A stretch of 23,885 nt of DNA from a virus, in the IMG/VR virus record IMGVR_UViG_3300034104_003060, positions 1 to 23,885 of that record; one strand, given 5' to 3'. The notes beneath the pieces are model-generated. The model had not been told where the DNA came from. It saw only the letters and a list, made by a program, of their open reading frames with translations, and did not search any database. Made by a program: the position numbers and the translations under genes. Below are positions 16,801 to 23,526 of this stretch, piece by piece (within the stretch, counting starts at the first letter, position 1; the number at the start of each line of letters is the position of its first letter).

Positions 16801-18849
16801 AATTTTCCATTTTAAAGTACCACTTCTTGATGTGTTTTTATATGTATATATTGGTTCAGGTCTTCCAAGAAAACTTGTTGCGTTAAAATCTGGTTTTGAG
16901 TTATCACTAAATGATAAATCATAAGGTGGGAACCACATTATTCTACCACCATTTGGTCCTTTTTCACAAACTGGTAATTCATCATAAGTAAACCCTGGTC
17001 TATCAGATGTTCTCCAAGCAAGATTTTCTATTGAGAACATATATTTTTTAACTTTATTATCGACAATGTTTGTTGAACCAGGATTTCTTAATGGTGCTAT
17101 ATTTAAATTATACGTATTATCAAACACAGAATAACTAAACCCTCTACCGGCAGTTGTAATACCATCTGTTTTTTGTAAGTCAGCATATGTAAAATAAGGC
17201 GTATCTTTTTGGAATATACGACAATATTCAATACCGGCCTCTGTACCATCAGATTGATTTTTATATGAAAGTACTTGTGAACCTTTTGTTAATTCTTTAT
17301 AACCATCATTAAAAACTTTAGAAACTTGATTTATTGCGTTTCCAACATGTTTTAACCTAGCTTCACCTTGTAGATTATCTGCGGCTTCAATTAATCTTTG
17401 AGTTTGGTCTAATATTGAACCTTCTTTAAATGTAATATTTGTTGATAAATTTTTATTATAGTTAGCCTCAACAATATTAAATTCATTATCTAGGGATGTT
17501 GGTGCGCCACCAGGTGCAACGTGAAACCCAGCATTATCTTTATACTTTGGTGATGTCCAAACAAATTCACCGTCTATTGTTCCTGAATTTGTATATGATT
17601 TTGCTTTTAAACCAAAATTAATTTGAGTTTGATTTCCTTCATATAAAATACCAAGTTCTGATGGACCATAAACAAGTGTGTCAACTTGTTTTCCATCTGG
17701 TGCTACCGGTAATTGATTTGGTGGTGATTCAACTTTTGACGGGTCAACTGTTGAACTACCGACGTAATAACCACCTGTATTTGGTTTGTCTGGATTTAAT
17801 AAATTAGAAATGCCGGTTGTAATAGTTTGGATAATTCCTCTATTATAATCCGGTCTATATTTGTTATAATCTAGTGTTGAAAAAAGAGCTGATCTTTGTC
17901 CATTACCAGTATTTGCCACAAATATTTCAGATGGATTTCTATATTTGTTTAATATTGGTCCTAAGAATCCGCCGGTTAAATTATTTACAACATTAAGTGC
18001 TCCTTCGGCATTTGAATTTTTTGGTTCTGTATTATCAAAATAATCACCAGGAATAAATGACGCTGGGAAATAAGTTCCACTTAAACGATTAGCAAAACTA
18101 ACAGCTGCTGGAATTGGGTTTTCTGGAACTGTAATTCTCCAATTTTTTTCAACTAAAGGTTGTTTACCGGTTGCAATAAGTGATGCTGAAAAAGGATCCG
18201 AAAGTGAACTTAGATTAACTCTACCAATAGTTAATAATTCAACTTCTCTTGCAATTCTATCTTCAAAATATCCTTTTAATTGTGTTGCACCAATTTTTGC
18301 AATATATGAATCTTGCGATAAACTACCGCCACTACCACCAGGGTTTGAGCTAAATAATATGTCGTATGGACTATAAAAAGACGGGACAAATGTTGGTGGA
18401 TCCCAATATGGTAAATATAATTTTTGTGTTGCAACAATATCGGTTATTGTTGCCAAACTTTTAAAACCACCTTCTGGCCCATAATTATTTTGTATATATG
18501 CAGCGTCAATAAAAAATTCATTAGCCAAATCAATAACAGTATCATTTGGGTCGTAAGGACCTTTGTTTGATTCAACTGGAAGTGGTGGACCCGCTAAATT
18601 TAATGGTTTAGGAAAACCACCTTCTGGACCATATTCATTTAATGGATATAAATTATTTGCTTGATTGTTTGTACTTACTAAATCATTAGGTGAATCAATT
18701 ACATTAGAAACTGTCAAATTTGTCTCGTAGTTAATATTACTTGTTTGTGGTGAAAAACTTCCGGGTACATTATAAGGTGCTAAATTTCTAGCAATTAATG
18801 TATTTCTAAATGAAGATGATGAAGCAAATGACAAAAAACTTTCTGACAT
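13885..18849 (-). CDS. Giant baseplate protein with OmpA-like peptidoglycan-binding domain (1654 aa)
   Basis: A 1654-residue putative virion protein. The N-terminus is low in charge and contains two YGPEGGF copies (73-79, 123-129). Residues 634-690 (GGRIMWFPPY ... FLGRPEPIYTYKNTSR) and 1140-1226 (PILVLRVGDFYHSKIV ... GIGIQPMIANVTM ... IIGG) both resemble the tube/LysM-adaptor domains of contractile injection systems. Between them, 801-1009 is an OmpA/MotB-like domain: GVGFYFYNDIP opening, VKISLQGSASAVASEDYN, LSQRR (916-920), KGEGETIP, and CRRVIL (1001-1006). A rigid linker of five Pro, Ile, seven Thr and five Pro follows (1014-1031). The C-terminal third is Lys/Glu-rich and probably helical. 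Position before gp53 and after the tape measure supports a baseplate role. The OmpA call is strong; the flanking domain calls are tentative. Confidence 0.75.
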   Translation of the reverse strand: MSESFLSFASSSSFRNTLIARNLAPYNVPGSFSPQTSNINYETNLTVSNVIDSPNDLVSTNNQANNLYPLNEYGPEGGFPKPLNLAGPPLPVESNKGPYDPNDTVIDLANEFFIDAAYIQNNYGPEGGFKSLATITDIVATQKLYLPYWDPPTFVPSFYSPYDILFSSNPGGSGGSLSQDSYIAKIGATQLKGYFEDRIAREVELLTIGRVNLSSLSDPFSASLIATGKQPLVEKNWRITVPENPIPAAVSFANRLSGTYFPASFIPGDYFDNTEPKNSNAEGALNVVNNLTGGFLGPILNKYRNPSEIFVANTGNGQRSALFSTLDYNKYRPDYNRGIIQTITTGISNLLNPDKPNTGGYYVGSSTVDPSKVESPPNQLPVAPDGKQVDTLVYGPSELGILYEGNQTQINFGLKAKSYTNSGTIDGEFVWTSPKYKDNAGFHVAPGGAPTSLDNEFNIVEANYNKNLSTNITFKEGSILDQTQRLIEAADNLQGEARLKHVGNAINQVSKVFNDGYKELTKGSQVLSYKNQSDGTEAGIEYCRIFQKDTPYFTYADLQKTDGITTAGRGFSYSVFDNTYNLNIAPLRNPGSTNIVDNKVKKYMFSIENLAWRTSDRPGFTYDELPVCEKGPNGGRIMWFPPYDLSFSDNSKPDFNATSFLGRPEPIYTYKNTSRSGTLKWKILVDNPSSLNTIIEKQLANIPKERLDSIVDSFFAGCMKYDIYELGIKFNTIPTKDLFTYQEILNNPRLTEEEYGEVLKNIPAENPVKDPESKVETQNTGGNENTSASDTFIDPFKNFAGVGFYFYNDIPFGEPSTSARTDFEFYIKEYEDKFYQPTINNAPTSVYVGSGTDKKTYNKDLIPTFFNDVIKGNYAKMTKEFLEGMEEVIIKRKGIVKISLQGSASAVASEDYNVRLSQRRISAVQQWIEKQKFSDGTSYKDYIGKQILYTKIEPKGEGETIPKGENGGNFDSVNCNVLPRETTNNKATANAVVNSLPAMACRRVILKAISAEIPPPPPITTTTTTTPPPPPITGETLTIIKPIPSVDIQQKIKEGISKKVLRQLFSECDYFQVIKETNPMVYDTFKEKIKYFSPAFHSMTPEGLNARLTFLNQCMRPGQTIPVIGTDGRPKYNDALNTSFGAPPILVLRVGDFYHSKIVPTSLDISYEPLLYDLNPEGIGIQPMIANVTMAFNIIGGMGLKEPVEQLQNALSFNYYANTEIYDERATPTEDVSARDKYVVEQILKRQNTVSTNSVDNQIPQKGGDAIGNILTTILEDNGNIQSGEIEYIALFKELSDNTNKYFKTINNQLRTIQNTTNYGILQLVGYEKNYVDGKIFDYSDNSGINTKIYGKPEFVEQRIQSLTNNVIGDIKDDKDPIMSKLVLVPNIPNSAIREVRDKLKSLTQSKQNDLNQFVIEPINEMTKYQEEYVQTLKKVDAILYDTISPTGIKNGVDGVKLDTGDVKVYELTEIDGVSDFSKMVDLYKNKVGESLNKFEQLLITTEISFSENYIKDETSFYPISEKLTGTENCRFYMMYADTFVNEEKYQIFSNELLNLEKVKLNTYLENEIKKTLEDLKKLYKEEFDAEIKKFDEYQASPEYLIYDKFELETVETKLAYTTEVTVDKNEKKSIMKSVYSNTNGNFNKTFNKKVKFN

Positions 18850-18862
18850 AGTGTTACTTTAA

Positions 18863-18871
18863 GAATAAATA
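18863..18871 (-). promoter_or_regulatory. TATTTAT motif, putative phage promoter
   Basis: TATTTATTC on the minus strand, 13 nt before the ATG of the 1654-residue baseplate gene, in the 72-base gap after the tape measure gene. The gap shows no convincing terminator. Confidence 0.4.
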
Positions 18872-18921
18872 TTGGAAAAAGTTTTTTTAATTGAATGGTT
18901 GTTTAATAAATTATTTATTCA

Positions 18922-20895
18922 CTATTTTGGTTTACTCAACATTAATCCACTATTTGGGTCAAATCCAAATAGTTTTACAACATTACTAGTATCACTAAAA
19001 TATTTTTCAATAGCTGAATTTACAACACTTGTGTCTAATGATGCCGTTTTTTCATCTGTTGTAATTTTTAAATCAACTTTTATTTCACTTTTTGCTGATA
19101 GTTCCATAGGTTTTTGTTCAGATGTTACAACATTTTGAACATTTGTTCCTTCGGGAGTAACATTTTCTAATGGTGTTACGTTTTCTTGATTAGTTCCACC
19201 TTCACCAACATTTGTTCCTGTATTTTTCCCAGTATCAGTTGTTTTAAATCTACCACCATAAATTTCTTCAATTACTTTATTACTTCCTTTCACAGTTTCA
19301 TTAACAATTGTTTGCATACTATTTTTAAACCCAGTCTCAACATTACCTAATGTAGTCACTAATTCTTTCATTTTTGTTGATCCTTCTTCAAACTTACCTT
19401 CAGCAAAAAGTAGAGCCATATCTTCAAATGGTTTTGTTAAGTCGTTCATTTGTTTACTTAAATTACCAAAATCACCCATATCACTTCTTGAGATTCCTTT
19501 AGGTATTTCTCTTTGTATTCCAGAAACAACATCATATGCTCTCATAACTGGGGCTGCCGTAGCTCCAGCATATGTTACTCTTTCTCCAACGGCTTTTTGT
19601 GCTTGTTCAATTCTTTTCAAAGTATCCAATTGGTCTATAGCAATTTCTTCCATACTTTTAGCACTCTCTTCTTCACTCAATTTAAGATTTTCAATATCTT
19701 CTGGTGTAAGTTGGTCAACTTCTTTTTCAATTGCTCGTCCTGTTTCGGCATCTTTAACGGTTATAACAGCTTTACCATCTTTCATTTGAGACATTGTAGC
19801 AATCATTTCTTTTGTTTGTTCATCACCAACAAAATCAGGCATTTTAATTTCTTGTAATTTTCTATCAAAATCGGCAGATTTTATTGCCATCTTTGAGAAC
19901 TCTTCGGCTGACATACCTAATTCTTTTGCAACCTCTCTCATCCTTCTTTTAGCTCCGGGCATAATTTCAAATTGACCCTTTTCATTTAATTGGACAAATT
20001 CTTTACTTAAATCAGTCATTGATTTCATAAGTTCATCCGGTCCGTTAAGTCCCATATCCATAAGTCGTAAAGGGTCTAACATTTCTGAATTTGCAACACC
20101 CATTCTTTGTAAACCTGCCGCCATTTCAATTGCGTTTTCAGGATCTAGTAATTTTTCTGACGTATCAAAAACAGTTCTCATATCAATACCTAACCTACTA
20201 GCTTGTGCTGCCATTTTCGTAAGTCCTGCAACTCCATTACTGAAATTGTACACATTTAATTTTTCTAAATTTCCACTTACAAATCCACTAACTTCTTTTA
20301 CATTTCCACCAACAGACCTTGTGTAATCAACAACTTCTTTCATTGTATCACCAACATCATAAATAGAAACACCAACATTTCTAAAATTTTCCGCTAATGT
20401 ATCAATTTCTAGACCAGTAACTTGACCAGTCGCGCCTAGTTCGGTTATTGCTTCAACACCAATACTTGCGGCACCACCAAGAGCCTTACCAATCTCGGTT
20501 ATTACTGTGGCAGGGTCTGTGTCTAAACCCATTTCTGTGAATGAAGGAATTGCCTCACCAATAACAGCTTTAAACTCACCCATTCTAGCTCTTGTTGTAC
20601 CAAAAGCACCCATAACTTTGGTACCTTGTTGGTCTAAAATTTCTAGAGCACCACCTATTTTATTGATAGAATCGGTCATTTGTTTTACATAACCGTCCAA
20701 TGTTTCACTAACATTAAATACTGAACCTTGGATTTCAGAAGTTTGTTCAGTAAGTTTACTTTCTGTCTTTTTTTTAAGTTCGTCTTGGAATGGTTTAAGT
20801 TTTTCACCTATATAGTCGTCAATATCTCTATCGGTGTATTGTGTACCATCAACAGAAATATTACTACCTCTTTTATATGAAAACTTTTTTGCCAT
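18922..20895 (-). CDS. Tail tape-measure-like protein (T4 gp29 position)
   Basis: A 657-residue, largely helical protein. In T4-type phages such a protein sets tail length and sits inside the tube (T4 gp29 has 590 residues). Residues 1-90 are charged and helical (KPFQDELKKKTESKLTEQ). Residues about 90-260 are small-residue-rich, with GKALGGAASIGVEAITELGATG and repeated Gly/Ala helices typical of tape measures. The middle is Met- and Glu-rich. A Thr/Asn/Gly-rich linker at about 550-595 precedes a compact C-terminal domain ending GFDPNSGLMLSKPK. There is no long transmembrane segment. Its place right after the gp26-like gene and frameshift extension matches the usual order of tail-assembly chaperone followed by tape measure. 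At the usual 1.5 angstrom per residue, the tail would be near 100 nm. Confidence 0.78.
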   Translation of the reverse strand: MAKKFSYKRGSNISVDGTQYTDRDIDDYIGEKLKPFQDELKKKTESKLTEQTSEIQGSVFNVSETLDGYVKQMTDSINKIGGALEILDQQGTKVMGAFGTTRARMGEFKAVIGEAIPSFTEMGLDTDPATVITEIGKALGGAASIGVEAITELGATGQVTGLEIDTLAENFRNVGVSIYDVGDTMKEVVDYTRSVGGNVKEVSGFVSGNLEKLNVYNFSNGVAGLTKMAAQASRLGIDMRTVFDTSEKLLDPENAIEMAAGLQRMGVANSEMLDPLRLMDMGLNGPDELMKSMTDLSKEFVQLNEKGQFEIMPGAKRRMREVAKELGMSAEEFSKMAIKSADFDRKLQEIKMPDFVGDEQTKEMIATMSQMKDGKAVITVKDAETGRAIEKEVDQLTPEDIENLKLSEEESAKSMEEIAIDQLDTLKRIEQAQKAVGERVTYAGATAAPVMRAYDVVSGIQREIPKGISRSDMGDFGNLSKQMNDLTKPFEDMALLFAEGKFEEGSTKMKELVTTLGNVETGFKNSMQTIVNETVKGSNKVIEEIYGGRFKTTDTGKNTGTNVGEGGTNQENVTPLENVTPEGTNVQNVVTSEQKPMELSAKSEIKVDLKITTDEKTASLDTSVVNSAIEKYFSDTSNVVKLFGFDPNSGLMLSKPK

Positions 20896-20906
20896 TATTT
20901 ATTTTC

Positions 20907-20915
20907 TAATAAATA
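20907..20915 (-). promoter_or_regulatory. TATTTAT motif, putative phage promoter
   Basis: TATTTATTA on the minus strand, 11 nt before the ATG of the tape-measure-like gene and just after the stop of the frameshift extension. Confidence 0.4.
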
Positions 20916-20922
20916 GTTAAAT

Positions 20923-21078
20923 CTATGTTTTGGGTTTGTTTTCTTCAATAATCTTTTCGACCAAGTATTTTCTTACATAGGTGGGTATTTTTAAAAATTC
21001 AGAATATTGCATTCTAAGGAATTTGGATAAAATATAAAATTCATCCAACATATATTGTGAGTAATTAGAAGAAAGGCC
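20923..21078 (-). CDS. Frameshift extension of the gp26-like tail-assembly protein
   Basis: An open stretch of 51 codons plus TAG that begins inside the 3' end of the gp26-like gene in another frame (+1, equivalent to -2). It encodes GLSSNYSQY and then 42 residues starting at an internal ATG (21049-21051). The peptide includes FLRMQYSEFLKIPTYVRKYL and a charged end, EKIIEENKPKT. The short Y-S-E-F-x-x-I-P-x-x-x-R pattern is like the T-part of tail-assembly chaperones that is added by frameshifting just before tape measure genes. It might instead be an independent 42-residue protein, but its ATG has no good leader and lies 13 bases after the upstream stop. The fusion reading is preferred because of position and the slippery site. 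Confidence 0.65.
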   Translation of the reverse strand, partial: GLSSNYSQYMLDEFYILSKFLRMQYSEFLKIPTYVRKYLVEKIIEENKPKT

Positions 21079-21829
21079 GAAAAAATTCCACCCCAAAAGT
21101 AATGTTTGCCATTACTTTTTCTCCAGACGGGGCCATAACTTCTTTATTTAAATCTAATCTTGGTTCATTTTCTCTTAAAAAATTTCTAATGAACTTTGAA
21201 TCAGCAATTGGCATATTTTCAGAAAAAATTGCAATTTTTCCTTTATCCGTATCACCATTTAATTCAATAATATTTTTTGCTAGTCTCCAAGTAACTGTAG
21301 GTGGTATACGACCTTCTGGGTATGAGTTAATCATTTTATCAATTTCCATTTGTTCAACAAGGGAAAGCAATTTTAATTTAACAGTAGATTTCGACCTAGG
21401 TAATGTTACAATAAAATTTCCATTTTCATCTGGTTTTTGTTCAGTTCTTTTAATGTTTAATTCATCTAACAAAACAGATGTTGTAAAAAACTTATCTGTT
21501 GATGGATCTGTTAATGAAACATTATATTCAGGACCAAAAGATGTATTTCTTAAAAATAAAAGAATTGCCTCAACATCACCTTCCAATAATTCTTCCGGTC
21601 TTAAATCTTTTTCATAAATTTTTGATCTTAATAATGGAAGAATTAATGATTCTCTAATACTCTTTTTTAAATTTGTATTTATTAAAATATTTTCATCTGT
21701 GGCTGTCAAATAACCAACTTTAACAGCTTTTTTATTTGAGTTGTAAAAAATTCCACCACTTGGTAACTGGACTAAATCGTGTGGTAAATTAAAATCTTGT
21801 TGACCTATTTGATATTCATTCATTTCCAT
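21065..21829 (-). CDS. 26: gp26-like baseplate hub / tail assembly chaperone
   Basis: A 254-residue protein (from the ATG at 21829) resembling T4 gp26-type hub subunits. Near the N-terminus is LPHDLVQLPSGGIFY, followed by DENILINTNLKKS, a segment with RPEELLEGDVEAILLFLRNTSFGPEY, and a helical C-terminal half. This LPS-G and GDxxxxLLxxR layout is shared by gp26-like proteins. In related tails it helps load the tape measure or assemble the hub and is not a major virion part. An earlier in-frame ATG at 21856 adds MDIFIIKKI; the later start is preferred because a TTTTTATAA motif lies 11 nt before it, as at neighbouring genes. The end of the gene contains a likely frameshift site that extends the protein by 51 residues. 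The gp26 assignment is moderate. Confidence 0.75.
   Translation of the reverse strand: MEMNEYQIGQQDFNLPHDLVQLPSGGIFYNSNKKAVKVGYLTATDENILINTNLKKSIRESLILPLLRSKIYEKDLRPEELLEGDVEAILLFLRNTSFGPEYNVSLTDPSTDKFFTTSVLLDELNIKRTEQKPDENGNFIVTLPRSKSTVKLKLLSLVEQMEIDKMINSYPEGRIPPTVTWRLAKNIIELNGDTDKGKIAIFSENMPIADSKFIRNFLRENEPRLDLNKEVMAPSGEKVMANITFGVEFFRPFF
21079..21085 (-). other. Putative programmed frameshift site TTT TTT C(GG)
   Basis: The gp26-like frame reads GAA TTT TTT CGG, five codons before its stop. A Phe tRNA on the second TTT can slip forward one base onto TTC, its best match, while the CGG Arg codon, probably rare in such AT-rich DNA, slows decoding. A -2 slip on the T run reaches the same frame. 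Confidence 0.55.
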
Positions 21830-21840
21830 AATCTTTTTTA

Positions 21841-21849
21841 TTATAAAAA
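21841..21849 (-). promoter_or_regulatory. TATTTAT-like motif before the gp26-like gene
   Basis: TTTTTATAA on the minus strand, one mismatch from TATTTATAA, 11 nt before the preferred ATG at 21829. A second candidate, TATTTACAA at 21867-21875, lies 10 nt before the alternative ATG at 21856, so the motif does not settle the start alone. Confidence 0.3.
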
Positions 21850-21877
21850 TATCCAATAATCATTTTTTGTAAATAAA

Positions 21878-21906
21878 AAAGTCCCCATATAAAATATGAA
21901 GACTTT
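21878..21906 (-). terminator. Rho-independent terminator after the tail tube gene
   Basis: A hairpin with a 6-bp outer stem (AAAGTC with GACTTT), a 2x2 internal mismatch, a 4-bp inner stem (CATA with TATG) and a 5-nt loop. On the minus strand it runs into TTTTTTATTT. It lies about 25 bases after the gp19 stop, matching the need for abundant, separate tube mRNA. Confidence 0.72.
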
Positions 21907-21930
21907 AACAAATATATTTTTTTTAAAAAA

Positions 21931-22419
21931 TTAGTAAACTAATATACATCTATCCATACGAATACTTGATGTAATTCCCGCAATTTTATCACTTGAATAA
22001 TCTAGGGACCCACCATCATATCCTGTTAAAAATGCACCTTCTAAAATCCATTTCTCAACAACAACACCGGTTGGGTCAAGCATTTCAAGGTCAACATTCT
22101 TTTTATATCCGGCAGCATAACCCATACGACCAGTTACAGATTCAGCACATAGACGAATCCATTCCATAACCGCTTGTGAAGCTGATGGACCAATTGGGTC
22201 TCTAAACTTAACCGAAATTTCTTCCCAGTTAAATCTACCAGCAACATAGGTTGAGGTGTTCAAAAATGGAATTTCTGTTGAAGCAATTTTCATTTTTGGT
22301 CTTGAGGTACTTTCTACATACCACTCATTTATTCCTAATGACGATGGAAATCTCAAAATCCATCTGTTCTCCCTTTTCGGTTCGTAAGGTATAGGCATTT
22401 TCATTAACAAATCAGCCAT
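21931..22419 (-). CDS. 19: Tail tube protein, T4 gp19-like
   Basis: A 162-residue protein almost the same length as T4 gp19 (163). It forms the hexameric rings of the inner tail tube. Family hallmarks are all visible: PKRENRWILRFP near the N-terminus, IPFLNTSTYVAGRFNWEEI (about 50-68), a DPIGPSASQ turn (about 74-82), the GRMGYAAGYKK segment (about 97-107), LDPTGVVVEKW, and the C-terminal GGSLDYSSDKI block. It is followed by a terminator and preceded by a TATTTATAA motif and an A-rich, Shine-Dalgarno-free leader of about 35 bases. That organisation suits a highly expressed late gene. Confidence 0.95.
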   Translation of the reverse strand: MADLLMKMPIPYEPKRENRWILRFPSSLGINEWYVESTSRPKMKIASTEIPFLNTSTYVAGRFNWEEISVKFRDPIGPSASQAVMEWIRLCAESVTGRMGYAAGYKKNVDLEMLDPTGVVVEKWILEGAFLTGYDGGSLDYSSDKIAGITSSIRMDRCILVY

Positions 22420-22458
22420 AATTTCAGTTTTTAATTTTTTATTTTATTTTTGTTTTTA

Positions 22459-22467
22459 TTATAAATA
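22459..22467 (-). promoter_or_regulatory. TATTTAT motif, putative phage promoter before gp19
   Basis: TATTTATAA on the minus strand, 39 nt before the gp19 ATG, the longest spacing of the set. The following leader is nearly all A with few other bases, so it should be unstructured. The plus strand at the same place reads TATAAATA, with no plus-strand gene to serve. Confidence 0.4.
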
Positions 22468-22491
22468 TTAGCTTTGTAAAAATTTTTCTAT

Positions 22492-23457
22492 TTACTTTGA
22501 TTTAATTTTGGATATTATCCTATTAATTAAACTTTCTAACATAAGTTCTTCTTCACTTTCTTCTTTTTCATTTCCAGTTTCTATATGAATTTTTGAATAT
22601 CCTCCTTCTGATGTATCATAAATTATGAATTTTACTTCTGGATACATTCTTGATAATTCATTTTTTACATACTCAACCATTGCTTTTATATTTCTTGGGT
22701 CATCATCTGAAAATCCTAATGAAGTATTAATATATTTTCCACTTTTAATTAAATCATCATATTTTGAAATGAAATCGGCAAGGGCAATTTTTTTTGCGTG
22801 CTCAGGATTTGCCGCTCCGCCACTTGTCTCTAATCCGAATTTTTCACCAAACTCTTTTGAAGAAACCGGGTAGTAATCCCCTCTCTCATCTAAATAAAAA
22901 TCTAATAATTGATTTGGGGATAAATCATCTAATTTTTCTAAAAAGTTTTTTGAAAACATTTCTTCGTGTTCAAAAGTTCTTTTAATATTTTCTATCATTT
23001 CTTCTTTTTCTTCCGGTGACAAAACTAAATGTATAAACATTTTAACACCTTTTTTAATTACGTTTGGACTATGTCCTCTAGCGGTAATAATTGAAAATGG
23101 GTTAGCATATATTAAATTTTCTTTAAACTTTTTAAAACTTGGTGATTTTCTATCTTTTTTAATTGCTTCTACGGTGTCTTCTAAAAATGTTTCGGAACTT
23201 GTAAAATCTCTATATGGGTTGTTGTCATATCCAACTATTGTGTCCCCTTCATAATCAAAAGGTTCGTTTCCAATCAAATGTCTGTATTCCGCAAAATCTT
23301 CTGTCGACATTCCAATAACATCCCCAAGGTCAGATTTTAAATATATTTTAGTTGGCATTCTCAAAATATTATCATCCCAATCAAAACCATATAAACGTAG
23401 ATTTTTTTTCTCTACCATTTCTTTTATAATCTGTCTAACTAAAATTTTGTGATTCAT
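22492..23457 (-). CDS. HAD-superfamily phosphatase-like protein
   Basis: A 321-residue protein with the signature of haloacid-dehalogenase-type hydrolases. Motif I is LYGFDWDDN, with likely nucleophile Asp26 and acid/base Asp28. Motif II is FSIITARG (121-128, Thr125). A motif III lysine is probably K222 or K223 in NPEHAKKIALADF. Motif IV is LGFSDDDPRN (247-256, Asp251-253). The catalytic set is complete, so it should remove phosphate from a small molecule, nucleic acid end or protein. The last 30 residues are a charged helix. It lies between tail sheath and tail tube genes, an unusual place for an enzyme. Its substrate is unknown. A motif TATTTATGA 13 nt before the start suggests separate transcription after the sheath terminator. 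Confidence 0.8.
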   Translation of the reverse strand: MNHKILVRQIIKEMVEKKNLRLYGFDWDDNILRMPTKIYLKSDLGDVIGMSTEDFAEYRHLIGNEPFDYEGDTIVGYDNNPYRDFTSSETFLEDTVEAIKKDRKSPSFKKFKENLIYANPFSIITARGHSPNVIKKGVKMFIHLVLSPEEKEEMIENIKRTFEHEEMFSKNFLEKLDDLSPNQLLDFYLDERGDYYPVSSKEFGEKFGLETSGGAANPEHAKKIALADFISKYDDLIKSGKYINTSLGFSDDDPRNIKAMVEYVKNELSRMYPEVKFIIYDTSEGGYSKIHIETGNEKEESEEELMLESLINRIISKIKSK

Positions 23458-23470
23458 AATAATAAATATA

Positions 23471-23479
23471 TCATAAATA
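23471..23479 (-). promoter_or_regulatory. TATTTAT motif, putative phage promoter
   Basis: TATTTATGA on the minus strand, 13 nt before the HAD-like gene start, immediately after the sheath-gene terminator. A second copy, TATTTATTA at 23460-23468, lies only 2 nt before the ATG and is too close to serve as its promoter. Confidence 0.4.
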
Positions 23480-23480
23480 A

Positions 23481-23507
23481 AAAATGGGGGTCAATAACCC
23501 CCATTTT
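23481..23507 (-). terminator. Rho-independent terminator after the tail sheath gene
   Basis: A perfect 11-bp stem (AAAATGGGGGT with ACCCCCATTTT) and a 5-nt loop, followed on the minus strand by TTTTTTATTTATG. The GC-rich core makes it the most stable hairpin seen in the window. It starts about 20 bases after the sheath stop. Confidence 0.9.
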
Positions 23508-23526
23508 CTTTAATTTATTTATTTTA

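Noticed and set aside
18890-18921. AATAAATAATTTATT inverted repeat after the tape measure gene as a terminator
   Set aside because: Entirely A/T with a one-base centre; it cannot form a stable hairpin.
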